Part shown: positions 25,446 through 38,214 of the stretch, piece by piece
How positions within the stretch are numbered: the first letter of the stretch is position 1
How the letters are laid out: the number at the start of each line of letters is the position of its first letter
Source: Epiperipatus broadwayi
Lineage: Eukaryota; Onychophora; Udeonychophora; Euonychophora; Peripatidae
Assembly (NCBI GenBank): GCA_028023455.1
Contig: JAQFVV010006697.1
Location: forward strand, 62,001 to 126,000
Direction of reading: 5' to 3'
DNA: 64,000 nucleotides
Notes under the pieces: generated by a model
Seen by the model: only the letters and a program-made list of their open reading frames with translations
The model's database searches: none
What the model was told of the DNA's origin: nothing
Made by a program: the position numbers and the translations under genes

Positions 25446-25721
25446 AGTTGATATACTATCTAATATAGCTATATAGACATTATGTGGCTAATGTATGATT
25501 ATTAAACAATGAAATGATTTTAAATAACTAATAATAAATAATTACCAAATGATGGAATGATTATGAGTCAGTGAGCAAGACTAAGACATGAAGCAAAATT
25601 AAATTTAAAATTAATTTAATGAAGGTTAAAATATTAAAATAATAAATAAAACAATAGTAAAATAGTTAGATGTTTTGTCTGACATGCAGGTGCTTAAGGA
25701 ATGTTTACATTAAATATCAGG

Positions 25722-26092
25722 TTCACACACAAGTGATGGTTTTAGATATATAATTCTTTATGGCTGGGTTTTACATAGCTTGGTTTACATATATAAATGG
25801 AAGATAAAATCACTCGCAGGTGATTATAAGTTTCCGGTTACAAATTATTAGGTTTCTCACATATGTGTGTCACTCATAGATGATAATTTAATATTTATGC
25901 ACTTCCAGTTTATATATAGCATTTTAATCCCTCACAGGTGATTGCAGTTTTTAGGATACAAATAATTAATTTATTTAGCTATATATATATATGTGAATCA
26001 CTCTCAGGTGATGAAATTATAATACATTTGAATTTACATTTTCATGAGCTTTAATATTATTTTTATAATTAAATGAATTCACTCATGATTAT
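25722..26092. repeat. Array of palindromic TCAC-N6-GTGA motifs
   Basis: Variants of (A)TCACTCNCAGGTGAT occur at about 25722 (TTCACACACAAGTGAT), 25809, 25870 (CATAGATGAT), 25929, 25997 and, truncated, 26079. Spacings are about 60-87 bp. The best copies (25809, 25997) have ATCAC/GTGAT arms and a central CAGGTG E-box. The intervening DNA is AT-rich and diverged, so this is either an old tandem repeat of about 60-70 bp or a cluster of protein-binding sites. Confidence 0.5.
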
Positions 26093-26289
26093 CTATGCCT
26101 AGTTTATGCTATGTCATAGAATGTAGATTTGCTCTATAGTTAGTAGAAGTGATTATACTTAATTGTAAAGAACATAATATTTAACTAAGCACGAATATAC
26201 AATGTATTCTCTATATAGCTAATTTGCCTACCAAATTGGATTCAAATTCAGATCAAAGCTGAAAATAACAATTATAATGGTGGAATGAA

Positions 26290-26690
26290 CTGATTATTGG
26301 CAGCCAGACTTCAGATACTAAAGCGTATAGAAAACATATAATTCTGAGTCTCTGCATCTCGTATAAGTGCCTTTTTCACGGGATTCATACCATGTACTGG
26401 TTCCCTTTTACCATACTCATTGCTGTGAAATAAGTGACCTTTAGTCCAGATGATCAAGCAATTTATTTAAGTGGGAGTCTTATGCTCCATTCCTGAGGAT
26501 GAAAAATGGAGAGGTGCAAATCCATCCGACATCTGAAGAATATAATTGTCCGAACTAAGAGTACTGGGGTAGCCCTAACACATATGCCCAGTGAGGAAAA
26601 CAGCAACAAGTAAGTACACCATAGTGTTTCTAAAGAACACATATGCATCACTGACAACATTATCATATAACAAAATTAAGATGCTAAACA
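26290..26690. other. GC-richer island, possible retroposon or LTR fragment
   Basis: The segment is richer in G+C than its neighbours. On the minus strand it contains GGTATGAATCCCGTG, loosely like a polymerase III B box (GGTTCGANTCC), but no A box was found at the right distance. A 67-codon minus frame (26463-26666) has no recognisable motif. Left unclassified. Confidence 0.25.
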
Positions 26691-27539
26691 ATAGTTTCCT
26701 TCATGAAACTACCCAGTATCAGTTCATATGATAGTATTTATAATTATACTATTAAGGAAAGCTTCTTAATCCTAGTTATAAAGCTATCTATATAGGATTT
26801 TATTTCACTAAGAGGATTACAATATATCAAGGGAAATTACAATACAGAATTATAGATTTATGCTGCATTTTATCACTTCAACTGAATATTACTTAAATGT
26901 TATATTTAAAAGCAAATCTATCTAAGAATAACTCTTAAGTTTGTAATTATATGTTAATTAAGATATTTTATCCATTTCAAAACAGAGTTTTGGTTTGTGC
27001 ATCAATATGTGTGAGATTACATATATACACATGAGAATCTAATTACCTCTCACTGATGATTTAATTATGAATAAAACTCGGTTTTGAAAACATATAGCAT
27101 AAACAATAAATTGAAAATAATAAGATTTGGCATAGGTTTAATTAAAAGAAATGTAATATTTAAAATAGAATAAGATTTCACATATGTGAAATCGGAAATT
27201 TGGCTTTGTTTTAAAATGAAACTTATACGACATACGCTGAAATTTGATTGATTCAGTTTCGATAATTCTAAGTTTATAAGATTAATGATGGCAAACATTG
27301 TCATTAACTTAAGATATGCAAAATGACTTAGAAATTTAATGGTTATTTTAAAATAGATCATTTTGCATTATACATGACAAAATTATATAAAACATTTACA
27401 TTATAGATTTTAGCGAGTTAAAACTAAGTTACTTTTAATTATTCAAAATAGGATGAATACATAACTAAATCAATCAGACATAAATTCAGCAAGTAAACCA
27501 ATAAATAAAGAAATTAACTCAGGTAAGAAATCATAAAGT

Positions 27540-27650
27540 AATTAATAAATCAGATTTAAAATCAGATACCAAATATTAAATATTAAATATTAAATCAGTT
27601 TTCAAATATTAAATCAGTAAATCAAATCTCAAGTCTGTAAATCAAATCAG
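27540..27650. repeat. Short imperfect repeats of AATATTAAATCAG/AAATCA type
   Basis: AAATATTAAATATTAAAT is followed by several (T)AAATCAG(T/A) units. It is low-complexity slippage DNA without further meaning. Confidence 0.6.
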
Positions 27651-28614
27651 GCAAGGTTTTAAGATTAAAACAAAATAAAAATTACATTTAAAAATACATT
27701 TAGTTTACATTATTATTATGGCCATAGATTTTAGATTAACGCTTTAATAGGGTTCAATGCAAATTCATGTTGTCACCTTTAGATTGCTCTAACGTGGTCA
27801 TTTTATGAGTTACAGTGATAAATTTACACTTGATTTAAAGCTTAGAGCAAGGCCTGTTAGATTAGAGCAAGACCCGTAAGATGCTGCCCTCTCTTGAATT
27901 ATTTTACAAGTAAAAAATCAATACTAGGAGTGTTTTAAGTTTACAAAAGAAGAAGGCCAGTTCTGATTAGTTGGATAATCTATTCTCAATTCTTATTGGC
28001 TGATGATTCCAATAAATATTTTTTTTACCACTGAAAATGAAAATATATGTTTTAGAGTGGTTTTTTATTATTTTTCGTACATATTACAAATTATTTCATA
28101 AAATCTTCTGAAAATATAGTTATTTTACAAAAGTAGTAAGGTTTTATTAAAAAATTGTATACTTTACATGATTGTAAATTGAAAAACAAACCAGCGATAG
28201 CAATAATTTGACATCCTGTCAAGAGTTTAGACTGCCCCAAGCTGTTTATTTAATTTTCAAACAAAGATTAATGTTTTAGAATATTTTTCTGGCATTTATT
28301 TACATATCAATGTATTTTGGTTTTAAAATATGCTGAAAATATAATTATTTTGAGAAAAACACTAAGATTTTACTAAAAAAATTTTTAAAAATTCATTAAC
28401 ATAAATCTGGGAGGGAATATAAATGATGTTTGCATTGCTTGTAATATTTTCTTTGATTTTTCCACTTTTGAATATTCTATAAAATACAAATAAAATATAT
28501 ATTTTTGGAAAAAAAACATTTGTTTACTTTCCTAACATTACAAATAATTAATATACTTTTTGAAAACAAAACTAAAATTAATATATATTAAAAGATGAAA
28601 ATATTTCTATCAAA

Positions 28615-28900
28615 GACTTTGTCACTTGACCAATAAAAAGTTTTAGAGTTTTACTTCACTTGACCAATAACAAAAATGACCCTTGAAAGAGTTAAGCTAG
28701 CATTTTAGAGTTGAGTTTAGTTGAAAGCTTTAGAATTTAAGAAGTATTTACCATGTTCTTCTTTTTTTGTGCTATAAGATATTTCTTCATCATGCAACTT
28801 CTTTAGGTGGTGGTGGTTGTTACTTCATCTCCTCCCGCATCAGGTAGCTTCTCATTGGAGGCAAGAAGGCAAGAATTTAGGCCTCTACCTGACATGATCA
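28615..28900 (+). promoter_or_regulatory. Duplicated CCAAT box region, possible LTR promoter
   Basis: CACTTGACCAATA occurs at 28623 and again at 28657, a 34-bp tandem repeat carrying two CCAAT boxes. About 115 bp downstream is GCTATAAGATAT, followed by a GC-richer leader-like stretch (about 28805-28900, GGTGGTGGTGG, CTCATTGGAGGC). No gene or paired LTR was found. Confidence 0.25.
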
Positions 28901-30629
28901 TCATCAATGCTTTTCAAGTACTTTATTAAAATTACAATCATAGAGTGTTTCAAAAATGGCTGCAGCAGCTTATATACCAGCACAGCCTCCCTTCTCCTTC
29001 ATTATATTATTTTTAGATTCATTTTCTTAGCTTACTCGCTGTTTCAAAATTTAGAAGGATCCCGCTGTGATTATTTTTCACTTATGCCAATTTGACCTTG
29101 GTGACACATGGTAATTTATGCAGTCTTTTTAATTTAAATCTAATTTTAACTTTAAATTGTAATTGGGTCAATTTTTAGAGAGAAGGATTAACTTTTCTGG
29201 CATCACTCTTACTAGAAAAACAAATCTAAAATTATGGAAAAACATTTTGTTATATATGTAACTCGACATTTTAATTTAGTGATATATGCAGAATTATATA
29301 ATTTCAAATATTATTAATTTAATACATATTTTAAAATAAAGAAAATTTAATGTTTTGAATTCTGTTAACATTATTCTTCTAGCATATATGTAGTCTTAAG
29401 TTACACATACAACTCATTTTTCATTTAATTATTATTAGAAATATATATGTGTGCATTTATTGAGGTTTACATATATAAGTGCAGTTTTCTCTATATGTAG
29501 AGATATACACACACATACATAGTTAACATATTTAGGTTTAATTTTAGCCAGGTTTTTATGATAATATTAGGATTATATATGAGAATTTGGTGGTAGTTAT
29601 ATATAAAAGAATATTACTATAGAATATAGTAGGTGAAACAGTTGGATTGTAAAAGCTGACTGTTTCAGGATAGCTAACCATATTTGAAAAGCAAAGGCTA
29701 TACAGTAAAAACTTTAACTTTTAATATTTTTTTAAAAAAGTATATTTTTTAAAAAAAAGTTGAAGTAAATATTGTAAAAGAAATATTGTTTCTAAATGTT
29801 TATTATAAACTTTTTTTAAAAAATGATTTAAAGGAAAAACTGATAGTATTACAAATATTTTATATGACAAGTTATCCTTTAAAAAAAAAGACCACACTTA
29901 CTTAATAATATAAAAACCAATTTTGAAAAATTATTCGTCAGAAAAAGAAATACCTGGATAATTAAAAATAATTATCCTGACTAAAATATAACTTCATAAT
30001 GACTTTATTTAAACTACAAGTAATTGATGTTTTATTTTAATGGATTATAAAATGCATATTTTCCATACAAGTACATGTGAGTTCATGTTGCAAACAGTGA
30101 TGAATCTAAAGCTCATGTAGGATCCTAGTGAATGGGAAAACTCTGGAGATTATTTTAAAAACTTTCCCAGTGATATCACACTTTAATAATTATTGTCCTG
30201 AAAGCTATAGACAATTGACTATAATTTTTATGAACTTTCATAAAAGAATTAATAATTATTCTTCGAAATATTTTTGGATACAAGTCGATTTCATGTTTCT
30301 TTTTTTTTTTTTTATTCGTGAGCAACCACATAGAGGGAAAGAGAGCTCTGTGTTTTATTCTAAAGTGATAGACAGTGGTTGTCCTAGCAACAAACGTCAA
30401 GGAGTAAGCTTCTATGAAGCACTTCTAATGAAGAAATATTAGGAGAAGAAAAATAACTTTTTTTTTACACTTTACTGCGGGTTGGAGTTTTTGTAAATAT
30501 AGTCTTATTTATCATAAATTGCTTACTAATAATAGTATTAAATTAATATTTTTAGGCAGGAAAATTACATATAAATATCTATTAATCTAACATAATAATT
30601 ATTGTATGGAATATTTAATTCTTTGTAAA

Positions 30630-32300
30630 GTTTTTTTTATATAAATATTTTTCTAAGTTTGATAGTGTTTTGCTGAATAAATGTTATTATTATTTAATAT
30701 GTTTTTTTTTTTTTTTATGAAATATGGGACCAGAAAACGTCTAAGAGTGACAGACAAGATATAATGTCACTGTGGGTAAATTTGTTCGATATATTAATTT
30801 TTACATGATGTATATATATTTTTTGTTTCCAGAACAGCTTGGAATATTTTATAGTATTACCTTATCATATGAACGAATGAACATGTGTGCATGCATTAAT
30901 TACACAAAACTTTATTGCTATTCTAGAGATATGAGCTAGGATTTTTTAAAAAAGATATGCATACTTTTCTTTTATATTACTAAATATAATATAATTTACT
31001 GATACATATAATTTTATATGATTCTTTAGTGGAAAAACCCCATTTTTTAAAAATACTTTAAATAGTGATTTAATTTCTTAAAACAAAACCATTTGTATTT
31101 TTATTGCTGAATTTTGAAAGTGAATAAATCTTTTCTTGTTATAGTCGTTTTTAGATTGTTGAAGTCAAAAGTGTATTTTGTTTATTGTTTAGAATAATAC
31201 TTGATATTTTTGTGATGTAGATTGATAAATCTATTATGAAGTTTTTAAGTGATAGTGACTTTGGGATTATGAAAAGAAACCAATGGGATGCTTATATGTA
31301 GGATTTATGGGGAATAGAAAGTAACATATCTTAGTAGTTTATGCAGGTACAGATAACGTAGCCCTATGACTTGTATATATTTTCCATGGGTAATTTCTTT
31401 CTTGGTATTAAGTATTTAAATGTTTGTATGAGCTGAATAAATAGCCTGGACATTATTTTATAGTGGAGATCATTAGACAAAGAAGTCATGCCTCTTCACA
31501 TACATTGTTGCCATGTAGATTATTCCAATATATTTTTATACTATTGAGTCTATACTCTAGTTAGTTCTTCATGCCTACGCATCGTATCGCTATCTTAATT
31601 TCAAAAGTTATTGCATCGTACAGAACTGTATTTATGAAGGAAAATAATGAATAATTTTGAAATTGTGAAATCGTTATTTTGAAAATAGATGAGATAGGCT
31701 TTTCTTGCTTTGATTTTTATGTTGAACTCAAATACAAATGAGATTGAAAGTAAATGAAAACTATAATAATAAAGAATCATAAATATTTTCATATTTTGTT
31801 AAACTATTTTGAAAATATATAAGTGATAATAAATTATTCACGAGATTTTGAATAATTTTGGATATATTGATGATACATGGTAATGCATATTTTTAAGGAA
31901 TAGAACATTCAGAAGAAACAACATAAAATAGAATGAGTACTTATATTTTGTGAATATTATTTTATGTTTAGAACACACATAAGCATTTTTATTAGAGTAG
32001 TGCCAAGAAAGATATATAAAAGTATGTTAATCATATTATTTTATTTAAGTCTATTTATTTTATTACATGAACGAAGATAAATATTTTGAATAACATGAGC
32101 ACTATCATAGTAGAAGTTTGATTAAATTATTATAAAATCTATGAACATATCTTAAAAATGAATGTTACTTCAGTAGTTTATGTTTTATGATTTCGTACAT
32201 GCTTACGAAAAACATATTTTTAATACATATCAATTAGTGGATATTATATTCAATTATAAGTGTATTCGTAATTAGTAGTATTGTTATTATTATTTTAACT
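30630..32300. other. Segment present only in duplication copy 1
   Basis: About 1.67 kb lies between blocks that are adjacent in copy 2 (35040/35065). It is either an insertion into copy 1 or a deletion from copy 2. I saw no terminal repeats, target duplication or coding motif, so the mechanism is open. Confidence 0.5.
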
Positions 32301-32577
32301 AAATGTGCAAAAGTGTATAAGTCGGAGTAAAGGCTTTTTTACTTGTTGATTTTTTTTTTGAGGAAGTATGTAATTTATCTAAATATAAAGTCTCTAATAA
32401 ATTATGTTCAACTTGTTTTTATAAAACTTTGTGTCGTGTTGATTATTCACCATTGCAAATACAAGATAACCATATACCAAAAGAAACATAATATTTGCAC
32501 AGTACAAATATAATCATTTACATAAGAAATTACAATGCTTCAGAATATAATATATTTGAGAAATTTCATTTTATATT

Positions 32578-32617
32578 ACTATTATTGTTGTTATTATTAT
32601 TGTTGTTGTTGTTGTTG

Positions 32618-32686
<69 letters not shown>
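32578..32686. repeat. (TTG)n/(TTA)n microsatellite
   Basis: A block of GTT units sits between TTA units, followed by a long (TTA)n array. It creates the poly-Leu open frame at 32495-32695, which is an artefact. The matching place in duplication copy 2 (about 35370) has no array, so the expansion came after the duplication. Confidence 0.95.
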
Positions 32687-32691
<5 letters not shown>

Positions 32692-33424
32692 ATAATTTAC
32701 TGCATAAAATTATAGCGTTATTTGTTGCCACATATTCTAGGATTATCAGATTATACCACATATCCTATTTAAAATGCCATATGAAAGCTAACAGATTATA
32801 TTATATTATTTATTGTTATTATTATTATTGATAGTTACTATAACACTGAACAATAGATAAGATTGATAATTATTTATTGAAGGTTACTATTATTATTTAT
32901 TATTGTTGTTATTATTATTAGTTAGGTGTAGTTAAAGGTTATACAAAATTCCTTATCATACTTGACTACAGAAGATTATAAATTGATTAGAGTTATTTTA
33001 AAAAGCCTGAGTTTATTATAGTTATATTATTTTAATAAAGAGACTAGGATTTATTTAGTAGCATTATATTAAATTGATTATTATTTTAAAGTCATAAGAA
33101 TGCTATGAATTTATTATTATTTGAAATAATAGGGGGGATATTCTTATGCCATTGTATCTGGGGGGTATTGGCTCAATATAATTATTTACTGCTTGTACTT
33201 CACTTTATTGTCTCATGATTTATTAATATTTTATTTATTTAAATTTTTATAAACCGAACCATTTATTATTTCTTAATCAGTTAGAGCACATTTAATAGTA
33301 GACAGTATCATAGGATATCTGTATTGTTGATTATATGTATTTTAGCCGAGCATAATCATTTTATCCGAGCTAGTCTTATTTTCATATTATATTTCTAGAT
33401 AGTGAGGGTACAATATATATATAT

Positions 33425-33642
33425 ATTAGAAACCACCAGTAACCACTTAAACATTCACAATAAGGATGATAATCAATATTTCTCACTGCTGTCAAGGCAA
33501 CCTTCTCACTTTTTAATAGCAAGAATGGAAATCCATTTTTACTAATGGTCCATTGACTATATATGGACCCTTAAAGATTGCAAATTGACTACAGAGTATA
33601 AAATATTGATATAATGAAGTTTAAATAAACCTCTTTAAACAC

Positions 33643-33645
<3 letters not shown>
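33425..33645 (+). repeat. Dispersed repeat B, copy 2
   Basis: Counterpart of 11335-11560, with shared blocks around ATAATCAATATT, TGCTGTCAAGGCAAC (TGTTATCAAGACAAC), ATGGTCCATTGACTATATATGG and AATAAACCTCTTTAAA. It lies between the two copies of the large duplication and is followed by a long (AT)n. Confidence 0.55.

Positions 33646-33736
<91 letters not shown>
33645..33736. repeat. (AT)n microsatellite, about 45 units
   Basis: An uninterrupted AT run, the longest in the window, sits directly after repeat B. It is capable of cruciform extrusion. Confidence 0.97.
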
Positions 33737-33737
<1 letters not shown>

Positions 33738-34190
33738 TAGATGGAGCTTACCACTAGCTCCAAACAAGCTTTAATTATGCCAACAGAGAAAAAAAAATTA
33801 AATCTCTACCGTAAAAATCTTCATCTCCAGACCAATTGATTTTGAGCTTAATGACCCACCTCAGTGAAGAGTTAGGATTTCAGAAACTAGATCTAAAACT
33901 CCAAGCACTTATTTAATATGTTACTATCAGTTTGAAAACTTGAATTATTCAGAGACGTAAATGTCTTCAAATTCAGCCTAACAAAACAGATACGTATATG
34001 AGTCTGAACTCAGTTCAGTTTCACCATGTATTAACAGATAAAGCAATATTACATCGCAAAAGCCTTCAAGGGTACACTTATAATAATTAATAAAACAAGT
34101 CACAAATTGTGCAATTTGCTTTTAAGCTTGTGCTAAAATGTTCACTAGATGAAGCTTATCACTAGCTCCAAACAAGCTTTAATTATAAGT
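33736..34190. repeat. Direct repeat pair flanking a spacer of about 360 bp
   Basis: CTAGATGGAGCTTACCACTAGCTCCAAACAAGCTTTAATTAT-type sequence at 33737-33778 recurs at 34144-34185 with three or four differences. Both contain the small hairpin AGCTTA..ACTAGCT. The pair could be ends of a small element or the edges of a local duplication; the right copy abuts the start of large-duplication copy 2. Confidence 0.75.
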
Positions 34191-34194
34191 ATCA

Positions 34195-36105
34195 ACAAAG
34201 AACTTTTATTTAAAATGATGGAGAAATAAAGATTGATATTACTGCAAATATATTTTATATGACAAGTTGTCACTATTAAAGAAGAGCTCATTTATTTAAT
34301 AATATATAAAAAAACAACCGATTGTTGGAAAATTATTATCTGGAAAAGAAATACCTGGGTAATTAAAATTATCCTGACAAAATAACTTTATTCTAACTTT
34401 ATTAAATTATTAAATGCCCATTTCCATGGAACAAAAGTGCGTAATTTTCCGTATAAATACACCTGAATCCATATAGCCATGACAGATGCATCAAAAAGCC
34501 AATACAGGTTCCTGGTGAATGGGAGAGCTCTGAAGAATTATTTCATAACTTTCCAAATGGATATCAACTTTAATAATCATTATCCGGAAAGATATAGACA
34601 AGGGACTATAATTTTTATGAACTTTCAACAAAGGATTTATGATTATTTTTATAAATAATTGCAGATTTAAGAGTCAACGTTGCTTCAGTTTTGATTTTCA
34701 TTTTTTTTAAAAAATTATTCATGAGCAACCGCTGAAAGAAACACAAGCTTTGTGTGTGTATTAAAGCTTTGAACAGTTGTGTTATCCTAGCAACGTACAT
34801 GGGGGAGTAAGCGTCTATAAGGACTGATAATGAAAATATTAGAAAAAGAAAGAACATTTTTTTTACTTTATAATGGATTGGAGTTTTTACATAAATATAG
34901 TTTTAATTATTTTATGTACTAATAATAGAATTAAGTTTTTTTTTTTTTTATTATTGTAGCCAGAAAAATTATACACAAAATATCTACTAATATAGTATAA
35001 TAATTATCGTAAAGAAAATTTAATTCTCAGTAAAATATTATGATTATTGTGAAGAAATATAAAAAATTATAAGTCGGAGTAAAGGTTTACTTACTTTTAG
35101 ATTTTATTATTTTATTTTGAAATGAAGAAGTATGCAATTTACATAAGATATAATTGTAAATAGAGTACATTATTTTGTTAAAAGTGTTATAATAAATTTT
35201 TTGTTAAACTTGTTTTATAAAGTTGTGTATTGCATTAATTCTTCACACTACAAATACATGATCTCCGGATATATAAACCAAACATAATATTTGCACAGTA
35301 AGACTATGATTATGTGTTTTTTAATATAATTTATTTGGAAAGTTTTCATTTTACAACATTATTAGCATTATGGTCATAACATCATTATATAATTTATTAC
35401 ACAGAATTATAATATTATTCGTTGCAACATATTTTCTCAGATTATCAGATTATATCATATATTTTATCTAAGATGTCACATAAAAGCTAAAAGATTAAAC
35501 TATATTATTTATTATTGTTATTACTATTATAATTCCATAACATTGAAAAGTAGATAAGATTGATAATTATACATTGAAGATGATTATTATTTGATATTAT
35601 TATTAGTTAGGTGTAGTTGAGGATGATATAAAATCCCTTATCATACTTGACTACAGAATTTTTAAATGAGTTGCATTAGTTTACAGAACCTGAAATTAAT
35701 ATAGTCATATTATGTCTAATAAAGAGATTAGGATTTATATACCAATATTATATTTAATTGATTATTATTTTAAAGTCGTAAGAATGCTATAAATTATTTG
35801 AAATAATAGGGGAAATAGTATTCTTATATCATTGAGGTTGTATCCTGTGGGATATTGGTCAATGTAATTCTTTACTACTTATACTTCACTTCATTGTCTC
35901 ATGATTTTATTAATATTTTATTTATTTAATTTATAAAACCGAACCATTTTATTATTTCTTATTAGTTAGAGCTAGTTAAATAATAGATAGTATCATAGAA
36001 TATCTTTATTATTGATTACATGTATTTTAGCCATTTAACTGAGCTAGTCCTATTTTATTATTATTATATTTTTTTAGGGGAAGTAACAGTACAATATATA
36101 TATAT
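34195..36105. repeat. Large duplicated block, copy 2
   Basis: Collinear with 29790-33420 but lacking the 1.67-kb segment and the (TTA)n array of copy 1. It ends at GTACAATATATATATATTGA, just as copy 1 does. Divergence is considerable (many substitutions and small indels), so the duplication, or the two insertions of one repeat family, is old. Confidence 0.7.
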
Positions 36106-36109
36106 ATTG

Positions 36110-37105
36110 ATTATATCCGTGACTATTAACAAAATTTTTAATAATACATTTTTTACCTTTTTTTTATTATCTCTGAATCTTAAAACCAAAATCGAGTAAA
36201 AAGAAGAGTTTTAGTAATAATAGTTATTGTTTTATTAATGATATTATGTATTCTGAAATTATAATATGTATCCACTTATCGATGTATTTTATTTTGTGAA
36301 ATGAATTATTGTATATTAATTTAAAATTATAAAATATGTTGTTGATATGTTCAAATTTTTATTTATTTAATAACATTTTATTCATAAGAGGAATCAACAC
36401 ATACACACGTAGTAATAATTATATTTTCCCCTATGTATAGCTGAGTAGTCTGAATGTTGAAAGTGATAGAAATGTAGTATTGGAGGAGCTAGACCTGTTA
36501 ACATAATGATTAGTGACCCCAGTTACTTAGAGGGGAAGATAAGTAATTTAAAGCTTATTTCTGTAAATGCTTTTACTTTTCTAGAATTTGACTAACCTTT
36601 TCTAATTAATTATATTGTTTTATATGTTATGTTTAAATTTATAGGGTTACAAAAGTATGTGTGTGCAAAGAGTGTTTATTTTTTTAATGAAATATTTTTC
36701 TTTTGGATATAAATTTTTAGTCATTCACTATCCAAATTGATGCACCTACATTATACTATGATTTAAACATTGGGTACTATCATTAAAGGGAAAGAGAGAA
36801 GATTTTGATATCATTAATATTATGATTTAAATGTAGACAACTCATCATTATTAATTATATATATATATATATTTAAATATTGTGTATATTTTTTAGTTCA
36901 GTAATAAATGTTAAGTTGTTTTATTAAAAGAGGCGTATATCTTTATTAAGAGTTGTTCTTTGCCTTATTAATTATAATCAGTCATTATCATTGTTAAATA
37001 TTAATGGTTAAGTTCCAATTTAACTATAATAAAGTTAGGCAAATTATAAATTTATAGAAGCTAAATTTTATGTTAGGCATTAGTTCTAAAGCTGTGGATG
37101 GAAGT
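36110..37105. other. AT-rich DNA without recognised features
   Basis: Nothing was recognised. A small GC-richer patch lies at 36480-36540 (GGAGGAGCTAGACC) and an (ATC)n of about six units at 37109-37127. Confidence 0.55.
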
Positions 37106-37145
37106 ACCATCATCATCATCATCATCTTTTAAATTACTGATCTAG

Positions 37146-37464
37146 TTACGATAGAATGACAGCCTGTTAAGCTAAATTGCGCAGACGCTGTGAGAATGTT
37201 GTTAATAAATGAATACCTTCGAACAACCACATGATATAGTAGAATGTTGTTAATAAATGAATACCTTCGAACAACCACATGATATAGTATTTATACTATA
37301 TCATGTGGTTGTTCGAAGGTATTCATTTATTAACAACATTCTCACAGCGTCTATAGTATTTATATAAATACTATATCATGTGGTTGTTCGAAGGTATTCA
37401 TTTATTAACAACATTCTCACAGCGTCTGCGCAATTTAGCTTAACAGGCTGTCATTCTATCGTAA
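37146..37464. mobile_element. Nested palindromic foldback element (family F), copy 1
   Basis: Outer arms 37146-37241 and 37369-37464 (96 bp each) are essentially perfect reverse complements. Between them lie an extra direct copy of the inner arm (37242-37289), its inverted partner (37294-37352), and a second palindromic centre (ATAGTATTTATATAAATACTAT). The result is one left arm and one left sub-arm facing two right arms. The arm reads, from outside in, AATTGCGCAGACGCT, GTTAATAAATGAATACC, TTCGAACAACCACATGATAT. The same ordered motifs build the element at 63795-64000. There is no coding capacity and no visible target-site duplication. Confidence 0.8.
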
Positions 37465-37499
37465 TTATAATCGCACGCAAGACGTTATAAAATAAATGC

Positions 37500-38105
37500 T
37501 TATTACTGATCTAGATAAATGTGTTTAATGGACATAAATAAATAATGATTTTCACTGTATTTGTTTATTATTTGTGAGTCATTTATAAGATAATAAACAC
37601 CATTCTGATCATCAAAAATCATTCAAGGGTGAGTGAATTTCCACCATAAACCTATAGTGCTTGATATGAGCTAGCAAGACTTATGATAATGTTGAAATGC
37701 ATTTCTGATATTAAAATCTAAGTAATAATTTTGTCTGATAAATCTTATATGCACAATTAAAGCATAAGTATATATATATTTAATGTTAGTGCATGTTCTA
37801 AAATCGAAAATACTACCTCTGGTTATAAATAAGGTACCAAATGGGTTCAAACCAGGTACATTTCTGAATAGATATAGAATATAACTTTGTATAGGCTTAA
37901 CTAACCTAGTGGCATTCTTATAGTCCATATTCATTTAGTAAAACCTATACAACCATATAAAAAGTAGATAAAATGAGTTTTTATTTGCCAGCATTTTCCC
38001 CTCAACCGACTACATTTGTATTAGTTACAATATATATGCACCACACTACTATTTTGTTGCATGCCATGAGCCACATAATGGTTTCAATATGTAAATCATC
38101 CCAGT
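37500..38105. other. AT-rich DNA without recognised features
   Basis: Nothing recognised. The minus frame at 37671-37934 has no motif I know. Confidence 0.5.
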
Positions 38106-38109
38106 ATTG

Positions 38110-38212
38110 ATTTTGAAACTGGCTATTTTGAAATACAGACTCTAATATATTTATATATTATTTAACAGAGTGTAGTGCTGGATTTCTTAACCATGTCGGG
38201 GGGATTTAATAT
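38110..38212 (+). repeat. Fragment of the 341-344-bp repeat found at 51.4 kb
   Basis: CTATTTTGAAATA...CTCTAAT(A/G)TATTTATATATTA followed by ACAGAG...GCTGGATTTCTTAACCATGT matches the junction region of the tandem units at 51440-52185. This shows that the repeat is dispersed as well as tandem. Confidence 0.8.
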
Positions 38213-38214
38213 AT

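Larger units (their letters stand above)
29790..33420. repeat. Large duplicated block, copy 1
   Basis: Long collinear similarity exists to 34195-36105. Shared segments include TTTATATGACAAGTT, GAAATACCTGG(A/G)TAATTAAAA, CTGGTGAATGGGA(A/G)A-like, CTATAATTTTTATGAACTTTCA, the TTGGAGTTTTT/ATAATAG stretch, ATAAGTCGGAGTAAAGG, ACATAATATTTGCACAGTA, GTTAGGTGTAGTT and the closing GTACAATATATATATAT. Copy 1 is longer because 30630-32300 has no counterpart in copy 2. No coding frame is shared between the copies, so the open frames inside (for example 30128-30442) are not genes. Confidence 0.7.

Noticed and set aside
26290-26690. Possible tRNA or SINE on the minus strand
   Set aside because: Only a loose B-box-like GGTATGAATCC was found; no A box at the right distance and no tail or target duplication.
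30128-30442. 104-codon plus frame inside duplication copy 1
   Set aside because: The frame is not kept in the paralogous copy (about 34500-34840), which argues against coding. The minus frames at 30176-30400 and 34615-34857 likewise fail to match each other as proteins.
32495-32695. Open frame encoding a poly-Leu protein
   Set aside because: It is a translation of the (TTG)n/(TTA)n microsatellite, with no start context or flanking coding sequence.
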